Positions 28,001 to 37,031 of a DNA stretch of 64,000 bases are shown here, piece after piece. Under the pieces are notes generated by a model. The model worked only from the letters and a program-made list of their open reading frames with translations. It was not told the origin of the DNA and did no database searches. Both the position numbers and the translations under genes were made by a program. Numbering within the stretch: the first letter of the stretch is position 1; each line of letters begins with the position of its first letter. Where the stretch lies: positions 9,017,379-9,081,378 of the forward strand of contig BSYO01000010.1 in NCBI GenBank assembly GCA_033239525.1, read 5' to 3'. The DNA is from Nepenthes gracilis (lineage: Eukaryota > Streptophyta > Magnoliopsida > Caryophyllales > Nepenthaceae).

Positions 28001-29459
28001 GAACAAGTATTTACTGTTTGCAGTGACAGACAACAATATAACAGAACCAGAAACTAGAATTGTACGTTCCCTGCAACATGGCTCAAACCGTCATAAGATA
28101 GTCATATTGAATTACATTAGATGATCACATTTCAAAAATGTGCTTTCAATCCTGTACTAATGCCTTTATCAACTCCGAACCAGCTACATTTAACAAAAAT
28201 GTAAAACATTTATAAAAAAAACCCATTGGCAGAATTGGACATCATGTATGTAAAAAGATATCATGTCAACAAGCATTACATTTTGTTCAGCAGCACCAAT
28301 TTGAGAGAGAATTGGAACCCAGTGGAATTCAAATTTACATTCCTATAATACAATAAACCTTCCCATTTACTAGCTACACGGTATTGACTCACAGTATGTC
28401 CAAACCTTCAAAATATGATAGTATCAAATTACCTTCAATGCCATGTTACAAATAATTTGTTGACAATCCCAGAGTTAAAAAACTTAATAGCATCGCCAAC
28501 AACTTAACAACAAGATTGGTAGAATCACTAGACCTCTCTCACTAAACACCCCTCCGGACACAAAACTAAAGGGAAAAAATCAAGAGTAATAATATAGATA
28601 TATATATAAATATATATGATCAATATACTCTATTGTACACAAACAACTTTGTAGTATTTACTAGTTCATAGGTTACAATTCCATATTTTTTATGAATGTG
28701 ATGAAAGAATTTAGTGTTCCAATAAATAATTCATCAGAAAGAAGGAGAAAGACCGGCCACATTACACACAACAATGTTTCATATGAACACATTGCGTTCT
28801 GCTGAACAAACCAAATTGAGAAAAATTTTGAAACTATGCATAACTAACGATATTTTTTTATTAAAAAAAAAAGGAAAAGAAAACAAAAACGCTTGTATTC
28901 TTGTGCTGTATTCACGGTAAGTCCAATTCATATTTCCATGCTTATAATACAATAGAATTCACATACTAATGCACTCAGGGAGGCAGACGGATGGCAGAAG
29001 TTTAGAAACCTCGTTGACTTCTTCGACGAGCGGGCGAGGGAAGAACTGGCCGAGTTTTGAGACATCAACGGCGAGGTCAATTCCGCATTGAGGACATTTG
29101 AAGCGAGTGAGGCCGTGGGGAACATTGAGTATCGCCTTGCAGTTAGCGCAAGGTAGTTGGATCTTGGTGGGATCGATGCCATGGGGTTGGAGCGGAGGGT
29201 TGGAGACAGGGTGAGAAGATATAGAGTTAGGGTTTGTCGGTGGCAATCGGAGGTTCGTGATCAGTTCAGGCGGAAGCATCTGCGGTAATTGACAAGTCGG
29301 GCAGACGAATTCCGTCAGCCCTTGCGCCACGCTTAAGATCAAACGGCATCCGGCGCAACGCACTTTGGTTGGGCCTCCACCAGATGCACCGCCAGGTATG
29401 GGCGGCCCCGGCGGTTGGATCGTCGGTAAAAACGTCGGAGGAACCGATGGTTGGCCCAT
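3904..29459 (-). CDS. FGT1: FORGETTER1 / Strawberry-notch-type DExH helicase-like protein, 5' part of gene (8 exons)
   Basis: Coding joins, in order: 29459-29010, 27918-27853, 27681-27508, 27407-27277, 27113-27037, 16758-16577, 16459-16382, 4036-3904. Every junction is GT-AG and every phase matches, giving 1291 nt (430 codons plus one base). Visible domains: a Pro/Gly-rich N-terminus, two LSD1-type zinc fingers (Cys35/38/53/56 and Cys104/107/122/125), the conserved segment [15 protein letters not shown], Walker [12 protein letters not shown] (about 247-257), DECH (359-362) and SATG (398-401). Known of the family: plant FGT1 is the Strawberry notch orthologue, a nuclear protein that works with SWI/SNF and ISWI remodellers in heat-stress memory. 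The motor is not complete here; the remaining helicase half and C-terminus should lie left of base 3904, and I found no further exon in 1-3903. Family identity is near certain; orthology is inferred from recalled sequence. Introns of 10.3 and 12.3 kb are the oddity. Confidence 0.93.
4667..5234 (-). other. GC-richer open-frame patch, unidentified
   Basis: Two overlapping minus-strand frames (5234-4857 and 5089-4667) run through a segment GC-richer than its surroundings. The first reads ...[20 protein letters not shown]..., faintly like the N-terminal motif of GT51 peptidoglycan glycosyltransferases (AxEDxxFxxH), but the following residues do not fit. The frame then shifts to ...[20 protein letters not shown].... 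A plus-strand frame of 228 codons also spans it. It sits inside an FGT1 intron on the same strand as the gene. It may be a captured or processed gene fragment; I do not recognise a function. Confidence 0.25.
9283..10980 (+). mobile_element. Gypsy-type 5' end: LTR end, primer site, gag traces
   Basis: The primer-binding site TGGTATCAGAGCC at 9613-9625 matches the 3' end of plant initiator-Met tRNA, two bases after an LTR-like end ('catca' to 9610). The LTR start was not found; 9283 is a guess. Downstream, decayed gag-like sequence ends in a stretch reading [18 protein letters not shown] at about 10905-10960, like the gypsy gag motif K(L/I)xFPxFxG. Many stops; the element is dead. Antisense to FGT1. 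Confidence 0.5.
9613..9625 (+). other. tRNA-iMet primer-binding site
   Basis: TGGTATCAGAGCC, the usual priming site of plant LTR retrotransposons, directly after an LTR-like end. Confidence 0.75.
11169..13153 (+). mobile_element. Solo LTR, 1985 bp, chromovirus-like family
   Basis: Begins TGTAATACCC and ends GGTTCGTGACA. It is flanked by TGGCC (11164-11168) and TGACC (13154-13158), a 5-bp target duplication with one mismatch. Inside are a TATA box (GTATATAAGC at 11381), a GA-rich leader (about 11430-11490) and the motif GGCAAGTATC at 11533. No coding internal region is attached, hence a solo LTR. Lies in FGT1 intron 7, antisense to the gene. Confidence 0.75.
15280..16240 (-). pseudogene. Gypsy integrase remnant
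   Basis: On the minus strand the frame from 16257 reads ...[20 protein letters not shown]..., the HHCC zinc region of a Ty3/gypsy integrase. The frame at 15784-15554 reads [20 protein letters not shown] then LQPY, the conserved C-terminal integrase segment, followed by a broken GPY-like stretch to about 15400. The DDE core between them is mostly lost. It ends only about 140 nt from FGT1 exon 7. Confidence 0.8.
16382..16459 (-). CDS. FGT1: FGT1 exon 7 (completes DECH box)
   Basis: 26 codons, [20 protein letters not shown] then AVLEIQ, phase 0. Acceptor TTTGCAG, donor CAG|GTCTGT. With exon 6 it gives FDECHKAKN, the SBNO-type motif II. It is separated from exon 6 by a 117-nt intron. Confidence 0.94.
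16577..16758 (-). CDS. FGT1: FGT1 exon 6
   Basis: 182 nt, phase 1 in, phase 0 out. Starts [20 protein letters not shown] after acceptor TTGCAG and ends DGLIIFDE before GAG|GTATCA. The last two residues are the D-E of the DECH box. Isolated between transposon-filled introns. Confidence 0.94.
17640..18540 (-). pseudogene. Gypsy gag remnant
   Basis: The minus strand reads [20 protein letters not shown], then a stretch like [16 protein letters not shown] and [19 protein letters not shown], matching the gag pattern 'YT.EFY.L..R......EE....Y..GL...I...L'. Stops and frame changes are frequent. It may belong with the primer site at 19464-19478 and perhaps with the integrase remnant beyond exons 6-7. 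Confidence 0.6.
19464..19478 (-). other. Possible LTR primer-binding site
   Basis: The minus strand reads TGGTACCAGAATAGG after an LTR-like end. It differs from the tRNA-iMet site TGGTATCAGAGC at a few bases. Position and strand suit the gag remnant at 17.6-18.5 kb. The LTR itself, to the right, is not delimited. Confidence 0.35.
21722..21835. repeat. Compound TATG/TGTATA microsatellite
   Basis: Imperfect run of tacatata/tatgtgta words over about 115 bp. Confidence 0.85.
22640..25135 (+). mobile_element. RTE-like LINE, broken
   Basis: Endonuclease trace (about 22720-23210): [20 protein letters not shown], ...[10 protein letters not shown], then ...[20 protein letters not shown]. The linker before RT (23632-23871) holds [22 protein letters not shown] traces (about 24100-24510) include [15 protein letters not shown], a mutated FADD box (FAND), MGETRKD and [12 protein letters not shown]. 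The C-terminal trace (about 24870-25120) is [30 protein letters not shown], then NPLNGIL. Order and motifs fit plant RTE-clade LINEs. Dozens of stops and frameshifts. Antisense to FGT1, inside intron 5. Confidence 0.85.
27037..27113 (-). CDS. FGT1: FGT1 exon 5
   Basis: 77 nt, encoding [20 protein letters not shown] then ATCVE. Acceptor TTTGCAG; donor GAAG|GTAGAG leaves phase 1. The open frame running on into the intron is not coding, because the family continues with V-H-A-L-N-K, which is supplied by exon 6, 10.3 kb away. Confidence 0.93.
27277..27407 (-). CDS. FGT1: FGT1 exon 4 (Walker A)
   Basis: 131 nt, starting [20 protein letters not shown]. It carries the nucleotide-binding loop GAGVGKGRT and ends GRRKA plus TT (phase 2) before GTAAGT. 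Acceptor GCAACAG. The catalytic Lys is intact (about residue 254). Confidence 0.95.
27508..27681 (-). CDS. FGT1: FGT1 exon 3
   Basis: 58 codons, from [20 protein letters not shown] to [11 protein letters not shown], phase 0. Acceptor TGTGCAG, donor CAG|GTGGCA. This is the most conserved plant FGT1 stretch leading into the ATPase core. Confidence 0.95.
27853..27918 (-). CDS. FGT1: FGT1 exon 2
   Basis: 22 codons, [19 protein letters not shown] then ADY, phase 0 at both ends. Acceptor TTTTTAG and donor GTAAGTG. Acidic linker between the zinc fingers and the helicase-like core, typical of plant members. Too short to show as an open frame with its own ATG. Confidence 0.93.
27919..29009 (-). other. 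FGT1 intron 1
   Basis: 1091 nt, AT-rich, bounded by GT...AG. It has a short AT microsatellite near 28590-28620 and an A-rich run near 28860. No transposon recognised. Introns 2 (27682-27852), 3 (27408-27507) and 4 (27114-27276) are ordinary short introns. Confidence 0.85.
29010..29459 (-). CDS. FGT1: FGT1 exon 1 (two LSD1-type zinc fingers)
   Basis: 150 codons, phase 0. It starts MGQPSVPP and ends VEEVNE before a donor GAG|GTTTCT. Contains [10 protein letters not shown]...[16 protein letters not shown] and [24 protein letters not shown], two CxxC-CxxC LSD1-type zinc ribbons. The start is the only plausible ATG before the first zinc finger. The frame continues past the donor for a few codons to a stop at 28959, which is intron. 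GC content is clearly higher than in the flanks, as expected for a real exon. Confidence 0.95.
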
Positions 29460-29735
29460 TTCGCTGCGCGAATCGAGATTTGATATTCAAGTTGCAGACG
29501 TGAAATACGACCTGAAGGTGGGAAGAGAACATGTGGATTTTGTCTCAAAGAGCGCCAAAAGGACTCCTGGGATTTGTTGGCGCCTCTCTTCCCCTTTTTG
29601 CTTACTTGGAAAACCCCACAGAGCAACGAGATGGGATGGATAGCTGGAATTTAAATTACGGAGATAAGTTGAGCTAATTGGACATTTTAGAACCGACCTG
29701 CTTGTGTGCACAATTTTCAGTGCGCTTTTATATCA
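29460..29735 (-). promoter_or_regulatory. FGT1 5' leader and TATA box
   Basis: Reading the minus strand, a good TATA box, GATATAAAAGC, lies at 29724-29734, placing transcription start near 29695 and a 5' UTR of about 235 nt before the ATG at 29459. The leader is GC-richer than the AT-rich DNA upstream of it. The start site is inferred from spacing only. Confidence 0.5.
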
Positions 29736-30478
29736 AGCTGTCGTTAAAAAATAAATCAAGTTAATTAGAAAGCGACATGATAAAATTATCCTGAATAACA
29801 ATATGCATTTGCTAAATTACTATAAATTTTTCTATCTTCTAAATTCGAAAGTGCACTCTTCTCTGTTTATAATTTTAACCTCAAAATTTAAATGTAAATC
29901 CTTAAGATTGAAAACAATATGGATAGCTTCTTGTAATTTTTTAATAGAGTAAATAATTATAATGTTAAACAAGAATTATTTGTTACTCAAATCCGACCAA
30001 ATTCAGACAAGATCGGATCAAATAGATAAATTTTTATTGGTTATTTGTGTAAGGTAGAGTAGGATCAATTTTATTTTTTAAAAATAATTATATTAAAATA
30101 TCATTTCAAAGTTTATTTTTATTTTTATTTTTTATTTAAAAAAAAAAAAAAAACTCATTATTTAAATTAATAAAAATAAGCCAAAATTGATATTTGCACA
30201 AGCAATTGAACCTAAAGATTCATATTTAAAGAAATTGAAATTTCGGTGGACTTACTACTCACGCCAGGACTCTTATAAATGTACATCTATTATCTATATC
30301 GGTTTAAGCCGGATGGAATTAATGAACATTTATCTCTATTTTAAAATGATAAAAATTTGTATTTATCAAATAATTACTTCCTTCAATCAAAAATTAAATA
30401 TTTATATATAAAAGTAATTCCTAAAACCATAGAAAAAATATTAAATATATTTTAAAAATTTATATTTATATCATCTGA
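29736..30478. other. AT-rich intergenic upstream of FGT1
   Basis: Very AT-rich, with A/T homopolymers. No gene, repeat boundary or RNA recognised. Confidence 0.6.
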
Positions 30479-33400
30479 TGTAACCGAGGATCCGAATTGT
30501 GATAAGGATTAAGAAGCTATGTCCGTCGGGAGTAACATCTCGAATATTTTGGATTTATTATTTTATAAAAATAAATCTAATTAATTTGAATAATTATTTG
30601 ACTATTTTAATAATTATTTTAAGTTTAGATATTTGGACTATTGATTAAAGTTTAAAGTTAAATTAAAACTTTAGTTAATTCTTGAACCAAATTAATTAAA
30701 TAAATATTTATTTGATAAATTTTAATTTATTTATTGATTAAAATATAATTAATTTAAAAAAAATTAAAATATTATAAATTTAGATTAAAATATTATTATA
30801 GTAATAATTAGATAATTAATTAAATAATATTTTAATAAGTAAGAAATTAATATATGAAATATATGTATTAAATATATTTATTAAAAGTATACCTACATTA
30901 TATATATATATATATATATAATATATGTTATAATATATATAATGAATAATAATATATAATATATTATAAGATAAATAATAATAATAATAAAATCGATAAC
31001 AAAGAACGAAGAAAAAGAAAATGGAGGAAAGAAAGAAGGAAGAAAGAAAGAAAAGAAAAAAAGAGAAGAAGGAAGTGAGAGGAGAGATTAAACCATCTAA
31101 AAGGGCGCAAGGGTTTCGGCGAGGAGGAAGGAAGACATCCGAAAAACGAAAATGGAGATTGATAAACTCAATCGGATCCTTCTTTATTTAAGAAGCTATT
31201 GGTGAGGCTAAATTTGGGACACGAATCGAAGAGGAAAAACCACACACAAGCCGAAGCAAAGCAAGCTTTTATTTTCATCGTCGAAAGTGCCGGAAAATCT
31301 TAAAGTCGCCATTGCTTTTTTTAAGCCGCCGCTTCAAACCGCCGCCAAAATCTAACTAAAATTACATTTACAGGCAAATTTCCTCTTTATTTGTCATTCT
31401 CATTTTACAAGTGATTCCCTTTTTGGTGTCGTTTCTCTTCTTGCTTATAAATATGCTTCTTCTTTCTCTAATCCCACGATGCTGTTGGAAATCAAATTAT
31501 GTGAAGGATTTTTGTGAAAATCGTGATAAAGGTGGAATTTGGGAAAAGTAAACGTCAGGGCTTCATGTTCTAGCCAATGGCGTCTGTGAGCGAGGACTTT
31601 GGAAATTGGATTTTTAAATTGTTGAGTGTGATTTTTAGTAAAAAAAGAATTTAGAAATTCGGTGAAATTGGGCCATTGGCGAAGAAATTGGAAAACACCA
31701 ACGCTTCAGTTCTAATTATACAAGAAACGAAATTTTTGAATGATGCGCATTAAATTTGGCCAATCAATTGTATGGGTTAACAAATTGAAATTATTGTTTG
31801 TCATATTTGGAAATCAAAATTTGGATTCATTTTAATTTCGTGGGGAAAATAGTTGGTGAACCGAATGATGTGCTTTGTTTAGGTCATCATATTCAAACAC
31901 AGAGAAATGTATTTTTACATTTGATATATAATATAATGATATATACATATATATATTATTATATTATTATATATAAAGAATAAAATATAATATATAATAT
32001 AATTATATATGTGTATATATAAAATTATTTTTTTATTTGTGAATAAAGATATTAATTATGGATAAATGTATGTCTGTAAGAAATTTTATTATATTGGGTT
32101 TTAATCATGATAAAATGTCTGTGTTGTGTTCTATGGTAGTGGGTGTGTGTGTGAATTTTGTGTGTGCTGGCAGAGCTGCTGTCTTGTGGGCGTGTGAGAC
32201 ATAAGTGTAAAAGGTGGGTGCTGTTGTAGGATAATGGTGTGTGCAGTTTGAGAGTAAACTACCAGTAGCGTACTGACAGTGTGTGTGACTAAATGTTTAA
32301 CCGAGTGTATGTACGGTTGTGCGAGTAGTTGTGAGCCATGGGTGTGATGTACATATATGTATATATATGTTTGTATGTATTTGTATTTGTATGTACATAT
32401 ATTTGTATATTTGTATGTAAGTGATGTATATATATATATTTATATATATTGAAATATATATAGAGATATATTTAATTATTGATATATATATTCATGTGTG
32501 AGTTTGGCAAGTTTGTCAAGTTATATATGGACATGATTGGTTAGTGAAGTAAATATTGATATGTTATGGTAGTGATTAATATATGGGAGTACAGGTTGAT
32601 TAATATAACATGACTGAAGTATTATACCATCTTGTCTGGGAATCGGTAGATGAATTTTTTGAACAATATAAATCAGATGTGGTAATTAAATTTTGGCCTT
32701 AGTAAAAGGTTGTGTTTATTGGGACAAAATGGAAGAACTAGTTAAATTGGTCAAAATATGTTATTCTTGATTCTCGTTTGTTCTTTTATAGAGCATTGAT
32801 AAATCCTCAATTTGTGAAAGTCTTGATTGTGTAGCCAAGTCGTTAGGAGAATTGAGCGATACCTCATCAATTTGATTAAAATTGTAAAGCCTTCTTTGTG
32901 TTATATTTAATTATATGAGTAGTTGAGTTTTTGATTTCTTACGGTCGCTTGAAAAGGAGAATCCATTCTCTTTAGGTATTATAAATCGAATGGAAGGTTG
33001 GTTAATAGCGTGCACATAATACATGATGGATGATTTGCGTATCATTGTGATATTGAAGTATATTGTTTATTGAGGAGGAATGCTTAAACTACGTGGCCAA
33101 TCGTAGGAGATGATTCTCGGGGATAAACAAGATGAGTATCACAAATAGTATTGGCATACTAGTTTTGAGTCTGTTTTGACACCGGAAAAGACCTTAAGAT
33201 TTTTTAAATGGGGTAATTAGATATCATGGATAATCTCCAAATATTTTTTACCGTTTTAGGCGTAAATTTTTAAATTTGGTTGTGATGGTAGAATATTGTT
33301 GAAAATTTAGAATATTCATTGTGATATTTATTATTAAATTCATCCCTCATGAGTTTGGGATTCGGTGGAATTAAAGTTATATTTGGTAGAATCCGTGTAT

Positions 33401-33975
33401 CGATTTTATGATATTTGGATTTAATGGATATTAATATTATTTATCGATATTTGATATTATGGCTTTAAAGGAGATTAAGTCATATCGACATTTAAAAGAA
33501 ACCATGCGTATCTCTTAATAAATAATTTGACGTGTCATTGGCAATCTTGGTATCTTTATCATATAAAGGTCAGGAGACCTATCTATCACCTTTTGAAAAA
33601 ATGTGTACAACGTGTTATGACTTACTCGAATAAGTTAGATTATTACTTAGAAATATTTTTAAATTATAAAGAGATATTTATTATTTATGAAGCATTTATT
33701 ATTATCACTTGTTAGGTTTTGGCTCGCCCTTATATTTTCTTGACTCCAAATTGAGTTGCTTGTATAGTGCGGATTGTGGGATCCAACTTTGGTTACAGAA
33801 ATTTGAGATAGAGAAGATAGTAGAGATAAAGACTCGCGAGAAGAAGTTCTAGAGACAATTTATCGATCGAGGTTTTATTATGTTATTGAGATTATAAAGA
33901 AGGGATAAACATTATTGTATATATATTTATTATCTCGAAAGAAATTTATTATGAAAATTATAATTATGATATTAA
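30479..33975 (+). mobile_element. Long LTR-like repeat, left copy
   Basis: Begins TGTAACCGAGG, like the TGTAAT start of the other long LTRs in the window. From about 30856 it matches 36868-39920 almost throughout: (TA)n, a short ATA run, a GA-rich leader, TATTTAAG box at about 31184, GGCAAATTTCC at 31373, a TG-rich microsatellite region at 32.1-32.45 kb, and so on. It loses similarity at about 33975, roughly 90 bp before the end seen in the right copy. Its unique 31.9-32.1 kb stretch is AT-rich. Confidence 0.65.
31577..31654 (+). other. Small open frame in left long repeat
   Basis: ATG frame of 25 codons, MASVSEDFGNWIFKLLSVIF plus five residues, 200 nt after the GGCAAAT motif. The right copy (37602-37661) keeps a related frame MASVREEFGNWVIKLLSVI. 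Not recognised; it could be an upstream reading frame in the leader or a captured exon start. Confidence 0.25.
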
Positions 33976-34030
33976 ATAGGTCCCAACAAAAAGTTTTAAA
34001 ACTACTTTTGAGTTATAAAAATGTTAAAAA

Positions 34031-36424
34031 TTGAGTTTGCAACATGTACGCGTATGGAGATGTCCATCTGAAATAAGAGTTTATAATCCACATAAGAAGA
34101 AGTTAGATCTAATGACTATTAGTGGGCATTTCATTGGATATGTTGATCGGTCCAAGGGATATAAATTTTACTGTCCATATCACACCATTAGGATTGTGAA
34201 ATTAAGAAATGTAAAATTTTTTGAGAATGACTTAATGAATGGGAGAAAATGATCAAAAAATTTAATTTCTAGTAATGATCATTTGATTTCTCAGCCCTCC
34301 ACTTCAAATAATAGGTTGATTGTTGTATACAACACCCTTTAAGATCAACCTGGTGTTGAATAACCAATTAATGTCATTCTGTAAAATACTGATCTTATTC
34401 CAGTTGATCATAAAATTTAGGATTTGTCTGAAATAGTTATACAATATACTCTTATTGAGGATGATAATACAACATTGAGAAGGCTTTCTAGAATGAGAAA
34501 ATCAGTAATCCTTGATGATTATATTGTATATCTGGAAGAGTCAGACTCCAATATAGGAGCTGAAAATGATCCTAAAACGTTTTCACAAGTTATGAGTTAT
34601 AATGAATCACAATTATGGTACAATACTATGAAAGAATAGATGAATTTCATGCGTTGCAATGAAGTCTGGGATCTTGTTGAATTGCCTAAAAAGGAGAAAG
34701 CCATAGGGTGTAAATGAGTCTTTAAAATAAAGAAAGACTCATTGGACAATATCAAAAGATATAAAGCAAGACTCGTTGCTAAGGGATATACTCAAAAGGA
34801 AAGAATTAATTACAAGGAGACTTTTTCTCCTGTATCTAAAAAAGACTTTTTTCGCATAAATTTGGTATTAGTTGCTCATTTTGATATGGAATTATAACAA
34901 ATAGATGTAAAAATAGCATTTTTAAATGGTGATCTAGAGGAAAATGTTTACATAAAATAATCAGAAGGATTCTCCTTTAGTGATGATGAGCAATTAGTAT
35001 GCAAACTAAAGAAGTCTATATATGGATTGAAACAAGCATCCCGTCAATGATATTTAAAATTTAATAAAATTATCTCTTCATTGGGTTTTGAAGCTATAAT
35101 ATTTTTGATCAACGATATACCGTAAGGCCAAATGAAATGATTTATTTTCTTATTTTATATGTAGATGATATTTTACTTGCATCCAATGATAAAGGGTTGT
35201 TGTATGAGGTAAAATAATTTCTCTCTGATAAATTTGAAATAAAAGATATGGGTGATGCATCTTATGTCATTGGCATTAAGATACATCGAGACAGACCACG
35301 TTGTATTCTGGGTTTATCTCAAGAAACTTATATCAATAAAGTTTTACAGAGATTTCGGATAAAAGATTGTTCACCAAGTGTAGCACCCATTAGAACGGTG
35401 GTAGGCTCAATTTGAGCTAATGCTCGAAAAATAATTTGAAACGGGAACAGATCAAAAACATTCCGTATGCTTACGTTGTTAGAAGCTTGATATATGCTTA
35501 GGTATGTACATGACACCCGACATAAGATTTAGGTTGGAATGTTGGGAAGATTTCAGAAATCTGCATCGCTAATCGAAAAGTCACAAGAAAGTGGGAGGTA
35601 AGATTCAATATAGATGGTGAGGTATCCGATAAAGTTTTGGAATACGGATCGATAATTTACGATTTGACTCGAGTTGAATGTGTTGATTCATGTAAATTAA
35701 CATCCGGTTATATATTTTTATTTGCAAAATGAGTCAGATTCACTCGAGTGTAATGCAAACATCGATTGTCGCTTTCACCATGTGTTTCAGCCATGTTTGT
35801 TTCAAGGCGCTACAGCAAAGGTGTATGAATGAGAATTTCATATTTAGGCTTAGAGTGGTTGATTCCATCTCAAGTACTATTAAAGATATTTTACGATAAT
35901 TTAGTCAGCTGTTTTCCTGACTAAAAATAATAAAAGTAGTAAACAAGAAATACATCGATATTTAATTTTTAGCCATAAAGGAAAGACATTAAGGAAAAGG
36001 GTGCTTATTGAAGATATTAAGATCGAATGACGATCACGATCATTTGACGAAAGGCATGCCACCATTGAGGTTTAAGGATCTTGTAACAAAAATGAGATTG
36101 AGTTCCGTTTTATAATTTTCATTGTATGGACAATAATATTGAAAATTTCTATTTATTTATTTATTGTGATATTTCTCAAAATTGTGTACATATTGATTGA
36201 TTTGAGAATATCATTAATTATTGGACAAAGAATAAACATAGGGTTTATTCATAAAGTAATGTTCACGGATATAAATATGACTTGAGAAATGTAATATATT
36301 GTAATAATATGGAAGATATTACTCATTATTGAGGACTTATCGCCTACGATTCAGTATATTTATTTAAGTTTGAGAATTGATGAGTTTGTTATCACATAAA
36401 GTTAAACATGGACCAAGTAGGAGA
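34031..36424 (+). pseudogene. Copia-type pol fragment (integrase end, RT, RNase H)
   Basis: Integrase C-terminal segment at 34031-34252 (VYNPHKKKLDLMTISGHFIG). RT follows with KARLVAKGYTQKERINYKET, VDVKIAFLNGDLEE-like and KKSIYGLKQASRQ. LYVDDIL is intact at about 35152-35172 but frame-shifted. The RNase H end reads HLTKGMPP at 36044-36067, then FKDLVTKMRL. A polypurine tract AAGTAGGAGA at 36415-36424 precedes a likely 3' LTR start. Gag, protease and most of integrase are missing. Tnt1/Angela-like style. Numerous stops. Confidence 0.85.
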
Positions 36425-36867
36425 ATATAAACTTTCAAAAGACTGAGCCGAAGTCGGCCCGAGAGCCGGCTTCATCAAGTCGTTTAATTTGGATTGAGCC
36501 GATAAAGAGTTCATTCCTCTTCGCCTTCCCCAATTCGTTTACTTTTTTTCTGCCGCTTAACACAACTAATTGTTAAGCGTTTTTGGTCCATTTAGTGTTG
36601 ATAACTCCCATTCGTTGACAAATTAATTCTCGCCGGTTTGTCAAAGACGTAATGCGTTTGTGGCATTTTGATAGTTTGACAAAATGAGTGTTGCTTTTCC
36701 CCGACACCCAATCAAAGAGATTACACCATCTAAAGGATATGAGCCAGAAAGTTTGCTTCTGGCCAGGATCTCACATCCCAAAACAAAGTAAAGTTGAATG
36801 GCGGAGGTATAAATTTAATCATTTATTCCATTTTAAGTACTTTGTTTGCCCACATTATTTTTTAACA
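36425..36867 (+). mobile_element. Probable truncated copia 3' LTR
   Basis: Lies directly after the polypurine tract. It has no similarity to the start of the left long repeat (30479-30855), so the right long repeat joins here abruptly. Contents unassigned otherwise. Confidence 0.35.
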
Positions 36868-36906
36868 TATATGTATTAAATATATTTATTAAAAGTATAC
36901 CTACAT

Positions 36907-36937
<31 letters not shown>

Positions 36938-36949
36938 TAATGAATAATA

Positions 36950-37031
<82 letters not shown>

